64,000 bases of DNA, from positions 20,387 to 84,386 of the forward strand of contig JAABRT010000007.1 of assembly GCA_011390805.1 (NCBI GenBank). Direction: 5' to 3'. This DNA is from Gemmatimonas sp. (GTDB lineage: Bacteria; Gemmatimonadota; Gemmatimonadetes; Gemmatimonadales; Gemmatimonadaceae). The notes beneath the pieces are model-generated. The model saw only the letters and a list, made by a program, of their open reading frames with translations, did not search any database and was not told where the DNA came from. Shown here piece by piece: positions 28,233-36,886 of this stretch (position 1 is the stretch's first letter; each line of letters opens with the position of its first letter). The translations under genes were made by a program, and so were the position numbers.

Positions 28233-30593
28233 CTACACAATGCGCGCCGACCGCAGTCGCAGCGAGTTGGTTACCACACTCACCGAACTGAACGCCATGG
28301 CGGCGCTGGCGAGAATGGGGCTCAGCAACAGCCCTGTGGCCGGATACAACACACCCGCCGCAATCGGAATGCCAATCACGTTGTAAATAAAGGCCCAGAA
28401 CAGATTCTGCTTCATGGTGCGCATCGTGCGACGTGACAGCGCCACAGCGTGCGCAGCACTCTGCAAGTCGCCTCGCATGAGCACAATGTCGGCCGCTTCC
28501 ACGGCGATATCCGTGCCCGTTCCAATGCCAATACCAACGTCGGCCTGCGCAATGGCCGGACCATCGTTAATGCCATCACCCACCATGGCCACCACCTTGC
28601 CCTCACCCTGAAGGCGCACAATCTCGGCCACCTTGCCCGCCGGCATTACCCCGGCCACAACACGATCAATTCCCGCCTCCCGCGCGATGGCCTGGGCCGT
28701 ACGCTCATTGTCTCCGGTGAGCATCACGACCTCCAGCCCCATTTCATGGAAGCGCGCAATGGCCTGTCGAGAGGTGTCCTTGATGGGATCTGCTACAGCT
28801 ATGAGTCCGGACAGTGCGCCGTCCACGGCAATGAACATTGGCGTTCGACCGTTGTCAGCCAGCTGCTGCGCTGCCTCCTGCAGCGATGCAACATCAACCG
28901 CCCAATCACTCATAAACGCGGCGTTGCCCACGGCCACACCAGCGCCGTCCACCACCCCCTGCGCCCCCCGTCCGCTCACAGCCTCAAACCCCTCGGGGGT
29001 GACGAGTGACAGCTCACGTGTTTTTGCCTCGCGCACTACCGCCTCGGCCAGCGGATGCTCACTCGACGTTTCGAGCGATGCGACAAGCCGCAGCAGCCCA
29101 TTTTCATTGTCTGCGTAGCCACCCACGGCCGTGAAGTCGGTGACCGTGGGCCGTCCTTCAGTGACCGTACCGGTTTTGTCGAGCACCATGGTGGTAATGC
29201 CACCCGCCTGCTGCAGCGCGCCGCCCCCCTTGATGAGCACGCCCAGCTCAGCGCCTTTGCCCGTCGCCACCATCACCGCCGTCGGTACGGCCAGCCCCAT
29301 GGCGCACGGGCAGGCAATAATCAGCACCGCCACCGCGGCCGCGAATCCGCGCACCGCCGGAGCCTGATCAGCCATCACAAACCACACCACAAACGTGGCA
29401 ATGGCCAGCGACATGACAATCGGTACAAACACTCCGCTGATCTGATCGGCCAACCGTTGAATGGGCGCACGACTGCCCTGTGCATCACGCATAAGGCGCA
29501 CGATCTGTGCGAGCATGCTGTGCTGGCCGAGCGTGGTGGCAGTGAAGCGAAAGGCACCGGTGCGATTGATCGTACCACCAATCACGCGATCACCCACTCG
29601 CTTGGTTACTGGAAGTGACTCACCGGTGAGCATCGACTCGTCTACAGCGCTTTCACCCTGCGTCACATCGCCGTCTACCGGAATGCGTTCGCCCGGACGC
29701 ACGATCACGGTCTCACCTGCTTCGAGCGTGTCAACGGGCGCGTCCACCTCTTCGCCAAATCGCAGCACACGCGCCGTCTTGGGCTGCAACTGCACCAGAG
29801 CACGCAGTGCGCTTGACGTCTGTTTCTTGGCACGCGCCTCGAACATGTTGCCGGTAAGAATGAGCGCAATGATAATGATCACCGCCTCGTAGTACACATC
29901 CGGCGCGAGTCCACGTGACACAAAAAACTGCGGGGCGAGCGTGGCAATGAGTGAATACACAAACGCCGCACCGGTGCCTACTGCGACGAGGGTATTCATG
30001 TCGGCCGCATGATGACGGAATGCCGCCCAGGCACGTGTATAGAAGTGGCGACCGGCCCACAGCATCACGAACAGCGTGGCCACAAGCAATGCGCCCGTGA
30101 GCACGACCGGCGGTACATCGTAGAGCCACGGCATCACGGAGCGCAACGGCGGATCGAGCACACGCATGGACCACTGCATGAACGGATCGCCGCCTACGCT
30201 GTGTGCATGTGAGGCCCCACCCGCGGCGGGCATGGCCAGCATGCTCATGAGCGGCATGGAGACGATCATCGCAATAATGCCAATCACGCCGCTGACAATC
30301 GCCTTGCGCTTGAACTCATGATACTCCGCATCCTGCGCACGGTCGCGCGCCTCCTGCTCGTCAAATGCGGTCTGATCAGGATTGGACAGCTCGGCGCCAT
30401 AGCCGGTATCGCGAATCACATCCACCAATGCTTCCGGCGTCACGGTATCCGGATCAAAGGTGATCGTGGCGCTCTTCATCATGAGATTGACGCTCGCGTC
30501 TTCAACACCCGTCTGCTTTTGCAGTGTGCGCTGTACACGCGACTGGCAGGCAGCGCAGGTCATGCCGCTCACGGGAATGCGAATAGTGCTCAT
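28233..30593 (-). CDS. copA: Copper-translocating P1B-type ATPase
   Basis: Start at ATG 30593, with GAGG 8 bases upstream. The ORF-track start at 30617 would overlap the upstream gene. 786 residues. One heavy-metal domain has GMTCAAC (Cys13, Cys16). Next come eight membrane helices with the CPC motif [15 protein letters not shown], the phosphorylation site DKTGTVTEG, the TGES-like actuator loop MLTGES, the HP motif SSEHPLAEA and [11 protein letters not shown]. It exports Cu(I) from the cytoplasm at the cost of ATP. It follows a cupredoxin gene by 10 bases in the same operon. Confidence 0.96.
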   Translation of the reverse strand: MSTIRIPVSGMTCAACQSRVQRTLQKQTGVEDASVNLMMKSATITFDPDTVTPEALVDVIRDTGYGAELSNPDQTAFDEQEARDRAQDAEYHEFKRKAIVSGVIGIIAMIVSMPLMSMLAMPAAGGASHAHSVGGDPFMQWSMRVLDPPLRSVMPWLYDVPPVVLTGALLVATLFVMLWAGRHFYTRAWAAFRHHAADMNTLVAVGTGAAFVYSLIATLAPQFFVSRGLAPDVYYEAVIIIIALILTGNMFEARAKKQTSSALRALVQLQPKTARVLRFGEEVDAPVDTLEAGETVIVRPGERIPVDGDVTQGESAVDESMLTGESLPVTKRVGDRVIGGTINRTGAFRFTATTLGQHSMLAQIVRLMRDAQGSRAPIQRLADQISGVFVPIVMSLAIATFVVWFVMADQAPAVRGFAAAVAVLIIACPCAMGLAVPTAVMVATGKGAELGVLIKGGGALQQAGGITTMVLDKTGTVTEGRPTVTDFTAVGGYADNENGLLRLVASLETSSEHPLAEAVVREAKTRELSLVTPEGFEAVSGRGAQGVVDGAGVAVGNAAFMSDWAVDVASLQEAAQQLADNGRTPMFIAVDGALSGLIAVADPIKDTSRQAIARFHEMGLEVVMLTGDNERTAQAIAREAGIDRVVAGVMPAGKVAEIVRLQGEGKVVAMVGDGINDGPAIAQADVGIGIGTGTDIAVEAADIVLMRGDLQSAAHAVALSRRTMRTMKQNLFWAFIYNVIGIPIAAGVLYPATGLLLSPILASAAMAFSSVSVVTNSLRLRSARIV

Positions 30594-30603
30594 CGTGGCA
30601 TCC

Positions 30604-31086
30604 TCACGCGTCAGCAATGATGGCGCCGCGCAGCATGCTCATGCCGCACATGAACTCGTAGCGACCGGCTGAGGGCGGCGTGATCTCGATCGTGGTGGTC
30701 TGGCCGGTAGGCAGGTATCGCTTGATGCCGAAGTCCGGCAGCACCACTTCTTCAGAACACCCTGACGTGTCGCGCCGGTCAAAGTGCAGCTGCACCGGCT
30801 CTCCGGCTTTCACCCGGATGAGGGCGGGCTTGTAGCCGCCGTCCACCACGATCGTCACCTGCGCCAGACCAGCAGCGGGCCCACCGCTGTCGGTCCCAGC
30901 GCCGTCCGAGCCGGCCGCCTGCCCACGCAACTCACCAGGTACTCCAGTCGCTGCAACAGCCGCTGTAACAGCCGAGGTGGCCGAAGCCACGCTCCGCCCT
31001 GCGAAAAAGAAATACCAGTTCACCCACGCTATGGCGCTGATGCCACCGGCAATGACCAACCACTCCGCCGTCGATAGTTCGGACAT
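30604..31086 (-). CDS. Membrane-anchored cupredoxin-domain protein
   Basis: 160 residues. An uncleaved N-terminal helix ([20 protein letters not shown]) anchors a periplasmic Ala/Gly-rich linker and a C-terminal cupredoxin fold (about 75-160). The fold has [40 protein letters not shown] and [14 protein letters not shown]. Cys in SGCSE and the Cys/Met cluster FMCGMSM are likely copper ligands, the pattern of cupredoxins fused or linked to CopA. It probably hands copper to, or takes it from, the ATPase encoded next. It is first in the operon, behind a good promoter. Confidence 0.87.
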   Translation of the reverse strand: MSELSTAEWLVIAGGISAIAWVNWYFFFAGRSVASATSAVTAAVAATGVPGELRGQAAGSDGAGTDSGGPAAGLAQVTIVVDGGYKPALIRVKAGEPVQLHFDRRDTSGCSEEVVLPDFGIKRYLPTGQTTTIEITPPSAGRYEFMCGMSMLRGAIIADA

Positions 31087-31113
31087 CTGAAAACCAGTAA
31101 GAGGAGAGTGATA

Positions 31114-31141
31114 GTTATATACCCCCTCCCCCTATTGTCAA
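31114..31141 (-). promoter_or_regulatory. Promoter of the cupredoxin-copA operon with G-tract spacer
   Basis: On the minus strand TTGACA (31136-31141) and TATAAC (31114-31119) are 16 bases apart. The spacer is ATAGGGGGAGGGGGTA, two G5 tracts. G-tracts with A/T flanks are typical of CsoR/RcnR-family metal operators, so copper-responsive repression is plausible. Here the tracts are direct rather than inverted. No csoR or cueR gene is seen nearby. Confidence 0.6.
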
Positions 31142-31189
31142 ATGCCCAGCGCCGAGCTCAACGGCGCGCCCAGCGTCCCCTATCAGCGA

Positions 31190-31621
31190 CTACACCGGAC
31201 TCAGCGGCTTGCCCTCATGATCGGAAATCAGCACCCACACCGTGCGCGTGCGCTTGGAAAAAAAGAGCCGCACCGTCACGTCCCGAGGCGACTGCTTGAA
31301 GGCAAAGTGAAAGGTGAACGAGGTATCCAGCATCTCGCGGATCACCCCTTCCTTGAAGCGGCCGTAGAACTCCTGCACACGGGTGCACGGCGCGACTTCG
31401 GTGAAGAACTGCTTGCCAATCGCGTCTTCCGGAGCCAGTGAAGCCAGACGCGATTCCACCGCGTTGTACTTGAGAATGCGCCCGGTGCGATCGAGCTGAA
31501 TCACACCGTAGGGCAAGCCATCGAGCTCGCCCGGCGACATGGCGTCAACAATCTCAAGGACGTCGTCAACTTTTGGAGCGGGACTGGGTGGTCCGCTGGA
31601 TTGGCCGTTGGGATCAGTCAT
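31190..31621 (-). CDS. Photoactive yellow protein (PYP)-like PAS photoreceptor
   Basis: 143 residues, a single PAS domain with a short N-terminal cap. It aligns by eye along its length with Halorhodospira PYP: GELDGLPYGVIQLDRTGRIL, then KYNAVES, FFTEVAPCTRVQEFYGRFKE and FTFHFAFKQSPRDVTVRLFF. The chromophore cysteine (PYP Cys69) is Cys79. The phenolate partners Tyr42 and Glu46 are Tyr52 and Glu56. Arg52 is Leu and Met100 is Gln, so kinetics should differ. PYP binds p-coumarate covalently and senses blue light. No tyrosine ammonia-lyase or coumarate ligase gene is in the window. It ends about 100 bases before the copper operon and is divergent from dnaE2. Confidence 0.85.
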   Translation of the reverse strand: MTDPNGQSSGPPSPAPKVDDVLEIVDAMSPGELDGLPYGVIQLDRTGRILKYNAVESRLASLAPEDAIGKQFFTEVAPCTRVQEFYGRFKEGVIREMLDTSFTFHFAFKQSPRDVTVRLFFSKRTRTVWVLISDHEGKPLSPV

Positions 31622-31754
31622 GGCCGAATAATATGACGCGGCAACGCCACTGTGCCGTACAGTGCACTACGAAATGCGGCGGCGGCTCATCGGGGGGCGG
31701 CGATGGACACCATATTTCGGCTTTTATTCGGTTCGCTGCTATATTCCACCTCCC

Positions 31755-32417
31755 ATGCCGCACCCGAACACACCGCAGTATGCCGAACTTCACTGTCATT
31801 CGGCCTTTTCTCTTCTCGACGGCGCCTCGCTCCCCGAGACCCTCGTAGAACGCGCGCATACGCTTGGCTACCCGGCGCTCGCCCTCACCGATCACGATGA
31901 ACTCGGCGGCATCGTACGCTTTGCGCAGGCCGCGGCCAGTGTCAAAATGGGCGGCATTCTGGGCGTTGAGCTCACGGTAGACGTTGACGATTCGCAGCTG
32001 CTGCCGGCGCTGCGCCGCAATTCGGAGCCACCGGCACCCCGACGCACGCATTTGACGCTGCTGGCCGAATCACGCGAAGGGTACGGCAATATCTCGCAGC
32101 TGGTCACGCGCGCTCGCATGGATCGCATGCGCGGTGAACCGGCGGTATCGCTCGATCTGCTGGCGCAACACACCACCGGAGTGTTTGCACTCACCGGCTG
32201 TCCGCGTGGATGGGTGCCGCAACTCGCGCGCAGCGGACGACTGCGTGATGCACGACGTGCGCTTGGCGTACTCAGCGATCTCTTCCCCGATCGCCTCGCG
32301 GTAGAAGTGTGGAATCACGGCTTACCTGAAGAGCGCAAACTGGTGCGACGGTTGCTGCCGCTGGCGCAGGCGCTTGGTGTGCCGTGGGTAGTCACCAACA
32401 ACGTGCATTACGCCTAG
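31755..32417 (+). CDS. dnaE2: Error-prone DNA polymerase DnaE2, PHP-domain fragment (before an in-frame amber stop)
   Basis: The start is the ATG at 31755 (MPHPNTPQYAELHCHSAFSLL). The ORF-track start at 31662 adds non-conserved residues. The fragment of 220 residues is the PHP domain, with ELHCHSAFSLLDGAS, ALTDHDELGG and PWVVTNNVHYA. TAG then interrupts at 32415-32417. The frame continues without a shift as PHGRIVHDVLTALRH, exactly the DnaE2 sequence expected after NNVHYA. So this is one gene cut by a single nonsense codon, not two genes. Transcribed divergently from the PYP-like gene. Confidence 0.85.
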   Translation: MPHPNTPQYAELHCHSAFSLLDGASLPETLVERAHTLGYPALALTDHDELGGIVRFAQAAASVKMGGILGVELTVDVDDSQLLPALRRNSEPPAPRRTHLTLLAESREGYGNISQLVTRARMDRMRGEPAVSLDLLAQHTTGVFALTGCPRGWVPQLARSGRLRDARRALGVLSDLFPDRLAVEVWNHGLPEERKLVRRLLPLAQALGVPWVVTNNVHYA

Positions 32418-32432
32418 CCACACGGGCGCATT

Positions 32433-35400
32433 GTGCATGATGTGCTCACCGCGTTGCGTCACGAGCGCACGCTCGATGACATGGGCACACGTTTGCGTCC
32501 CAACGCCGAGTGGTATCTCAAGAGTGCCGAGCAACTCGCGGTGACATGGCAAGGGCATGAAGAAGGCATCAGACAATCGTTGGTGATTGCCGAACGCTGT
32601 GCGTTTCGCCTTGAACATTTGCGTCCCACGCTGCCGGCGTTTCCGTTACCGCCGGCTGTGAGTGCCGACATGTACCTCGCTCAACTCATTGAGCAGGGTG
32701 CCACCGAACGTTGGGGCCCGCCCGGCACCGAGCGTCGCACGCCCAAACATGAAGCGCAGCTGGCGCATGAACTCGCACTTATTGCGAAGCTTGGACTGGC
32801 CGGATTTTTTCTCATCGTGTGGGACATTGTGCGCTTCGCCCGTCGCGAAGGCATTCTGTGTCAGGGACGCGGATCGGCGGCCAACAGTGCGGTGTGTTAT
32901 TGCCTTGGGATTACGGCCGTTGATCCCATTCGCATGGAGCTGTTGTTTGAACGGTTTTTGAGTGAAGAGCGACAGGAACCACCCGACATTGATATTGATT
33001 TTGCGCACCGCGACCGCGAGCGTGTGTTGCAGTATGTGTACGAGCGCTACGGGCGCGAGCATGCGGCCATGGTGTGCGAACAGATCACCTATCGCGGTCG
33101 CAGTGCAGTGCGCGATGTCGCGCGTGTACTAGGCTTCAGCGTGCAGCAGGGCGACGCACTTGCATCGGTAGCCGATCGTTTCAGCGCCAAGGCTACGGCT
33201 GAGTCGTTGCGTGTGCATAGCGCGTCTGCAGAGCATGATGAAGCGAATGAAGCAAAGCAGTTGCAGGCGGCAGCACATCTGCTGGCCCCCGATCCGCGCC
33301 TGGCGTCAGAGAGCACCACCAGTCAGCACGCGCCTGATGTACGCGATACCGAACGCGACATTGCACGCGCGGCATTGCGCGTCGACACGTGGCACTGGCG
33401 GGACAACACACCGGAGAACCGTGCAGCCACGCCCAACGGCGATGGACTCAAACCGCATCAACAGCGCGATGCGGCCAAGCGGGCGCTCAAGCTGGTGGCC
33501 GAGTCAACTTCGGCGAAGTCAGCGCACGTGCAGTCGCGGCAGGTTGAACCGAAACGAACGCAATCACGAGTCGCCGAATCAGCACCGGCCGATCCGTACG
33601 CACCCGACCGTGCATCGAGCGTTGGACCGGCGGGTGGACCGAGTGCGCGCGACCTGCTCGTGCAGCGATTGGGACAGCGCTGGATTGGCGGGACGGAAGC
33701 GGGGCGTCTGGCCAACGAAGCGGCGGTACCGGAGGCGTTGAAGGTGCGCCAACCAGCGGCGGCAATAGACCCCGCCGAGGGCGCCGCAAAAGCAGAACCA
33801 ACAGCGGGCACCACAGACAATGCGTCCCCCCCCCAAACCGGCAACGCCCTGCTCGAATCTGTAGGCCTCGACCCATCAGACCCGCGCGTTGGCGTACTGG
33901 CCGATGTCATTGCCGGTCTGCATCAACTACCGCGACACCGCTCCATTCACGTGGGCGGCTTTGTACTCAGTCGTGAACCGCTGGGCAGCGTGGTACCCAT
34001 TGAACCGGCCAGCATGCCGGGACGCACGGTCATTCACTGGGAAAAGGACGACCTCGATCCCGTTGGGTTTGTCAAAATCGATTTGCTCGGACTCGGCATG
34101 CTCACCGTGGTGCAGGATTGTCTGCTGTATCTCAAGCACACACGCGGCATTGATATTGATCTGGCGCAGCTCGACATGACCGACCAGGCCGTGTACGACC
34201 AACTGTGCGCCGCTGATACCGTGGGTGTATTTCAGGTGGAAAGTCGCGCGCAGATGAACACGCTGCCGCGTTTGCAGCCGCGCTGTTTTTACGATCTGGT
34301 GGTTGAAGTTGCACTCATCAGACCCGGTCCCATTCAGGGCGACATGGTGCATCCCTATTTGCGTCGCCGTGCGGGCACGGAACCCATCACCTATCCGCAT
34401 CCGGCTGTGGAGCATGTGCTCAAGCGTACGCTGGGCATTCCGCTCTTTCAGGAGCAGGGCATGCAGGTGGCGATTGCCGCCGCCGGATTCACGCCGGGCC
34501 AGGCCGATGTGCTGCGACGCGCCATGGGACACAAGCGCAGCCGGGAGCGCATGGCGGAAATTGGTGAGCAACTCATTGCCGGCATGGCCAAAAACGGAAT
34601 TGAAGAAGACATTGCCCGCCGCATTTACAATCAGATCAATGCGTTTGCCGATTACGGATTTCCCGAAAGTCATGCGGCGAGTTTTGCATTGATCGTTTAC
34701 GCCACGGCGTATCTGCGCCACTACTACGGGCCCGAGTTCACGGCGTCCATTCTCAACGCGCAGCCCATGGGCTTTTACGCACCCGGCACGCTCGTGGAAG
34801 ACGCCAAACGACATGGTGTGGAAGTGCGCGCGATTGACATCACAAAGAGCGCGTGGGATCACACATTGGAACTCACCGACGGACGCACGCTCGTGCCCAG
34901 CGACGGCACCGTGCAGTGGCGGCGGGAGCACGTCAACCCGCAGAACGTCACGCGTACTGACAGTGTGTCGCCCGAACAACCAACCAGCACGTCACCCGGG
35001 CTTCCCCCCCAAAAACCGCCCGCTGTACGGCTGGGCTTTCGCCTCATCCGTGGGCTCGGCGCAAAAGCGCGTGCACATCTTGAACGCGCGTTGGCCGATG
35101 GTCCGTTTACGAGCGTCCCGGATTTTGTGCAGCGTGTGCCGTTGGACCGCGCGTCGCTCACGCACATGGCCGAAAGCGGTGCGTTTGATGCGCTGTTTAC
35201 GCACGAGCCGCCTTCGCGTCGGCGTCGCGTGGCACTGTGGCAACTGTTGGCAGCACAGCGTGGTGATGCCGGTCCGCTTGCACCCACGGCAATCACCGCT
35301 GCTCCAACCGCAGTACGCGCATTGAGTGGTGTAGAACTCACCGCCGCCGATTATCGCATGACCGGCTTGTCGCTGGCCGGGCATCCCATGAAACATGTGC

Positions 35401-35747
35401 GTGAGGCGCTGGCCATGAATAACGTGCGCACCGCGTCACAGCTGCTGCGCGACGGTCGTGATGGTGAACCGGTGGGCACGGCCGGACTGGTGATCTGTCG
35501 TCAGCGTCCGGGCACGGCCAAGGGGTTTGTCTTTCTCACCCTCGAAGACGAAACCGGCATGATCAACGTGGTTGTCACGCCCAAGCGCTTTGAGCGTGAT
35601 GCCAAAATCATTTCCGGCTCACCGCTGCTGCTCGTGCGCGGTGTACTGCAGGTGGAGGGGCGTGTTGTAAACGTGCGCGCCCGGTCGTTCCGCGCGCTCA
35701 GAGCCAACAGCGGCGAGGGGTTTGTCAAAGCACACAACTACCGCTAG
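32433..35747 (+). CDS. dnaE2: Error-prone DNA polymerase DnaE2, polymerase part (after the amber stop)
   Basis: 1104 residues in the same frame as the PHP fragment. The start shown is a GTG that is not a natural gene start. Domains in order: palm/thumb with GRGSAANSAVCYCLGIT and PPDIDIDFAHRDRERV (catalytic Asp pair), then fingers with GFVKIDLLGLGMLTVVQDCL and PRLQPRCFYDLVVEVALIRP. Next are FPESHAASFALIVYATAYLR, helix-hairpin-helix repeats and a C-terminal OB fold (GLVICRQRPGTAKGFVFLTL). An Ala/Pro/Glu-rich insert of about 200 residues sits where DnaE2 normally has a short linker. The catalytic residues are intact. imuA/imuB partners are not in the window. Confidence 0.87.
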   Translation: MHDVLTALRHERTLDDMGTRLRPNAEWYLKSAEQLAVTWQGHEEGIRQSLVIAERCAFRLEHLRPTLPAFPLPPAVSADMYLAQLIEQGATERWGPPGTERRTPKHEAQLAHELALIAKLGLAGFFLIVWDIVRFARREGILCQGRGSAANSAVCYCLGITAVDPIRMELLFERFLSEERQEPPDIDIDFAHRDRERVLQYVYERYGREHAAMVCEQITYRGRSAVRDVARVLGFSVQQGDALASVADRFSAKATAESLRVHSASAEHDEANEAKQLQAAAHLLAPDPRLASESTTSQHAPDVRDTERDIARAALRVDTWHWRDNTPENRAATPNGDGLKPHQQRDAAKRALKLVAESTSAKSAHVQSRQVEPKRTQSRVAESAPADPYAPDRASSVGPAGGPSARDLLVQRLGQRWIGGTEAGRLANEAAVPEALKVRQPAAAIDPAEGAAKAEPTAGTTDNASPPQTGNALLESVGLDPSDPRVGVLADVIAGLHQLPRHRSIHVGGFVLSREPLGSVVPIEPASMPGRTVIHWEKDDLDPVGFVKIDLLGLGMLTVVQDCLLYLKHTRGIDIDLAQLDMTDQAVYDQLCAADTVGVFQVESRAQMNTLPRLQPRCFYDLVVEVALIRPGPIQGDMVHPYLRRRAGTEPITYPHPAVEHVLKRTLGIPLFQEQGMQVAIAAAGFTPGQADVLRRAMGHKRSRERMAEIGEQLIAGMAKNGIEEDIARRIYNQINAFADYGFPESHAASFALIVYATAYLRHYYGPEFTASILNAQPMGFYAPGTLVEDAKRHGVEVRAIDITKSAWDHTLELTDGRTLVPSDGTVQWRREHVNPQNVTRTDSVSPEQPTSTSPGLPPQKPPAVRLGFRLIRGLGAKARAHLERALADGPFTSVPDFVQRVPLDRASLTHMAESGAFDALFTHEPPSRRRRVALWQLLAAQRGDAGPLAPTAITAAPTAVRALSGVELTAADYRMTGLSLAGHPMKHVREALAMNNVRTASQLLRDGRDGEPVGTAGLVICRQRPGTAKGFVFLTLEDETGMINVVVTPKRFERDAKIISGSPLLLVRGVLQVEGRVVNVRARSFRALRANSGEGFVKAHNYR

Positions 35748-35752
35748 CGGGC

Positions 35753-35780
35753 GTGAATCAGCAACCGTGAATCATCAACC
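35753..35780. repeat. 14-bp tandem repeat after dnaE2
   Basis: CGTGAATCAGCAAC is followed directly by CGTGAATCATCAAC (one mismatch) in the 45 bases between dnaE2 and the convergent lipoprotein gene. It belongs with the other ACCGTGAA/AATCAG-type intergenic repeats in the window. Confidence 0.6.
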
Positions 35781-35792
35781 ACTGCCCGAGCT

Positions 35793-36206
35793 TCACTCAA
35801 CAGCAGCACCGCTACGTTCTGACGACTGCTCATTCCGCACCGCGCGCAACGCCCACATGGCGCGTCCATCGGGTAAGGCGCGCACTTCCGGCGAGCCCTG
35901 CAGTTCGGTAAAGCGAACCGAACAGCGCGCGCGGACTTCTGGTGCTGCACCGCGCTCGTCAATCACCGAGAGTTGCACACCGGCACTGTCGGCCCCCGCG
36001 TACGACAGGCGTCGGTTTTCCGGACAGCCGGTGGGACCGGTGGAGCCTGACGGAAAAAAGAAATACGGATCTTCCCCGAACTGTCGACGCTCAAACCACT
36101 GCCGCCAACGTTCGGCCGTTGTATCGGCGACTGCATCTGTAGAGCCACAGCTGGCGGCGACCAGCACGAGAAGCCACGTCGTTTTGCTGAAAATAGACCA
36201 AAGCAT
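35793..36206 (-). CDS. Lipoprotein of unknown function
   Basis: Start placed at ATG 36206 because the next residues are a lipoprotein signal (MLWSIFSKTTWLLVLVAASC). The ORF-track extension to 36410 reads through the promoter region. 137 residues. After Cys20 come RWRQWFERRQFGEDPYFFFP and a β-rich part, with Cys in PTGCPENR and in VRARCSVRF that could form a disulfide. I do not recognise the family. It is convergent with dnaE2 and divergent from the 36378 gene. Confidence 0.65.
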   Translation of the reverse strand: MLWSIFSKTTWLLVLVAASCGSTDAVADTTAERWRQWFERRQFGEDPYFFFPSGSTGPTGCPENRRLSYAGADSAGVQLSVIDERGAAPEVRARCSVRFTELQGSPEVRALPDGRAMWALRAVRNEQSSERSGAAVE

Positions 36207-36377
36207 GTACGGTTCCGGAATAGGGGACGCCACACATGATGGCGATTCCGGATGATTTCGCATATTGGATAAATGCCCTATAGACGCGGGCACGTCACCG
36301 ATGTAAGGTCGGGGTTGTGCATTTTCTGAGCACGTGGTGTCGTGCCATGTGTCCCACCTGATACCGACAAGTCCGCC

Positions 36378-36857
36378 ATGACAAACGATCAGCCGCCGGT
36401 CCCGGCACACGTCCTACGACTGCTCGCAGAAAAAGCCGATGGGCGCCGCGGCGTTGACCAGAGCATCGTTCGCGTGGGCGAAGGTAGCAACGCGGAATAC
36501 GACGTACTCACCGCTGCCGAAATCGATGCACGACGCGCCAAAGGCGAAAAGATTGAGCCGCTCATTGCAGTGGCGGCAACATATCAGAACACACGGCGCG
36601 CCGAACGCGAACGCGAAACAGTTGTCACCATCAAGGTGCCGGGCGCCAAACTCCGCACGTACAACGCCAGCGAAGTGGATGCACTCTTTCTCACCGAGGC
36701 TGCGGTGGAAAAGTTTGTGTTGCCGTACTACGCGCGCACCCTGCCGCGCAGCGAATACGATGCACTCATCAAGCGCTACTACTCGGAAGATCAGATCGCC
36801 TGGGCGCTTATTCACTACCCCACGTCGCTGTACGACGTGATCGAAGGGGACGGTTGA
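36378..36857 (+). CDS. Conserved-looking cytoplasmic protein of unknown function
   Basis: 159 residues from the ATG at 36378. The ORF-track GTG at 36342 is less likely. No signal or membrane helix. It is rich in Glu/Arg/Lys, with a helical N-terminus (AHVLRLLAEKADGRR), a central ARRAKGEKIEPLIAVAATYQ and a Tyr-rich C-terminus (VLPYYARTLPRSEYDALIKR and WALIHYPTSLYDVIEGDG). Codon use is like its neighbours. I do not recognise it. It stands alone, convergent with the BTAD regulator gene 30 bases on. Confidence 0.65.
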   Translation: MTNDQPPVPAHVLRLLAEKADGRRGVDQSIVRVGEGSNAEYDVLTAAEIDARRAKGEKIEPLIAVAATYQNTRRAERERETVVTIKVPGAKLRTYNASEVDALFLTEAAVEKFVLPYYARTLPRSEYDALIKRYYSEDQIAWALIHYPTSLYDVIEGDG

Positions 36858-36886
36858 TCGCCCGCATCACGCACGCTGCACACTGA

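Noticed and set aside
32400-32440. Two separate polymerase genes or a frameshift in dnaE2
   Set aside because: Both ORFs are in the same frame and the protein sequence continues across one TAG, so a single nonsense codon explains the break.
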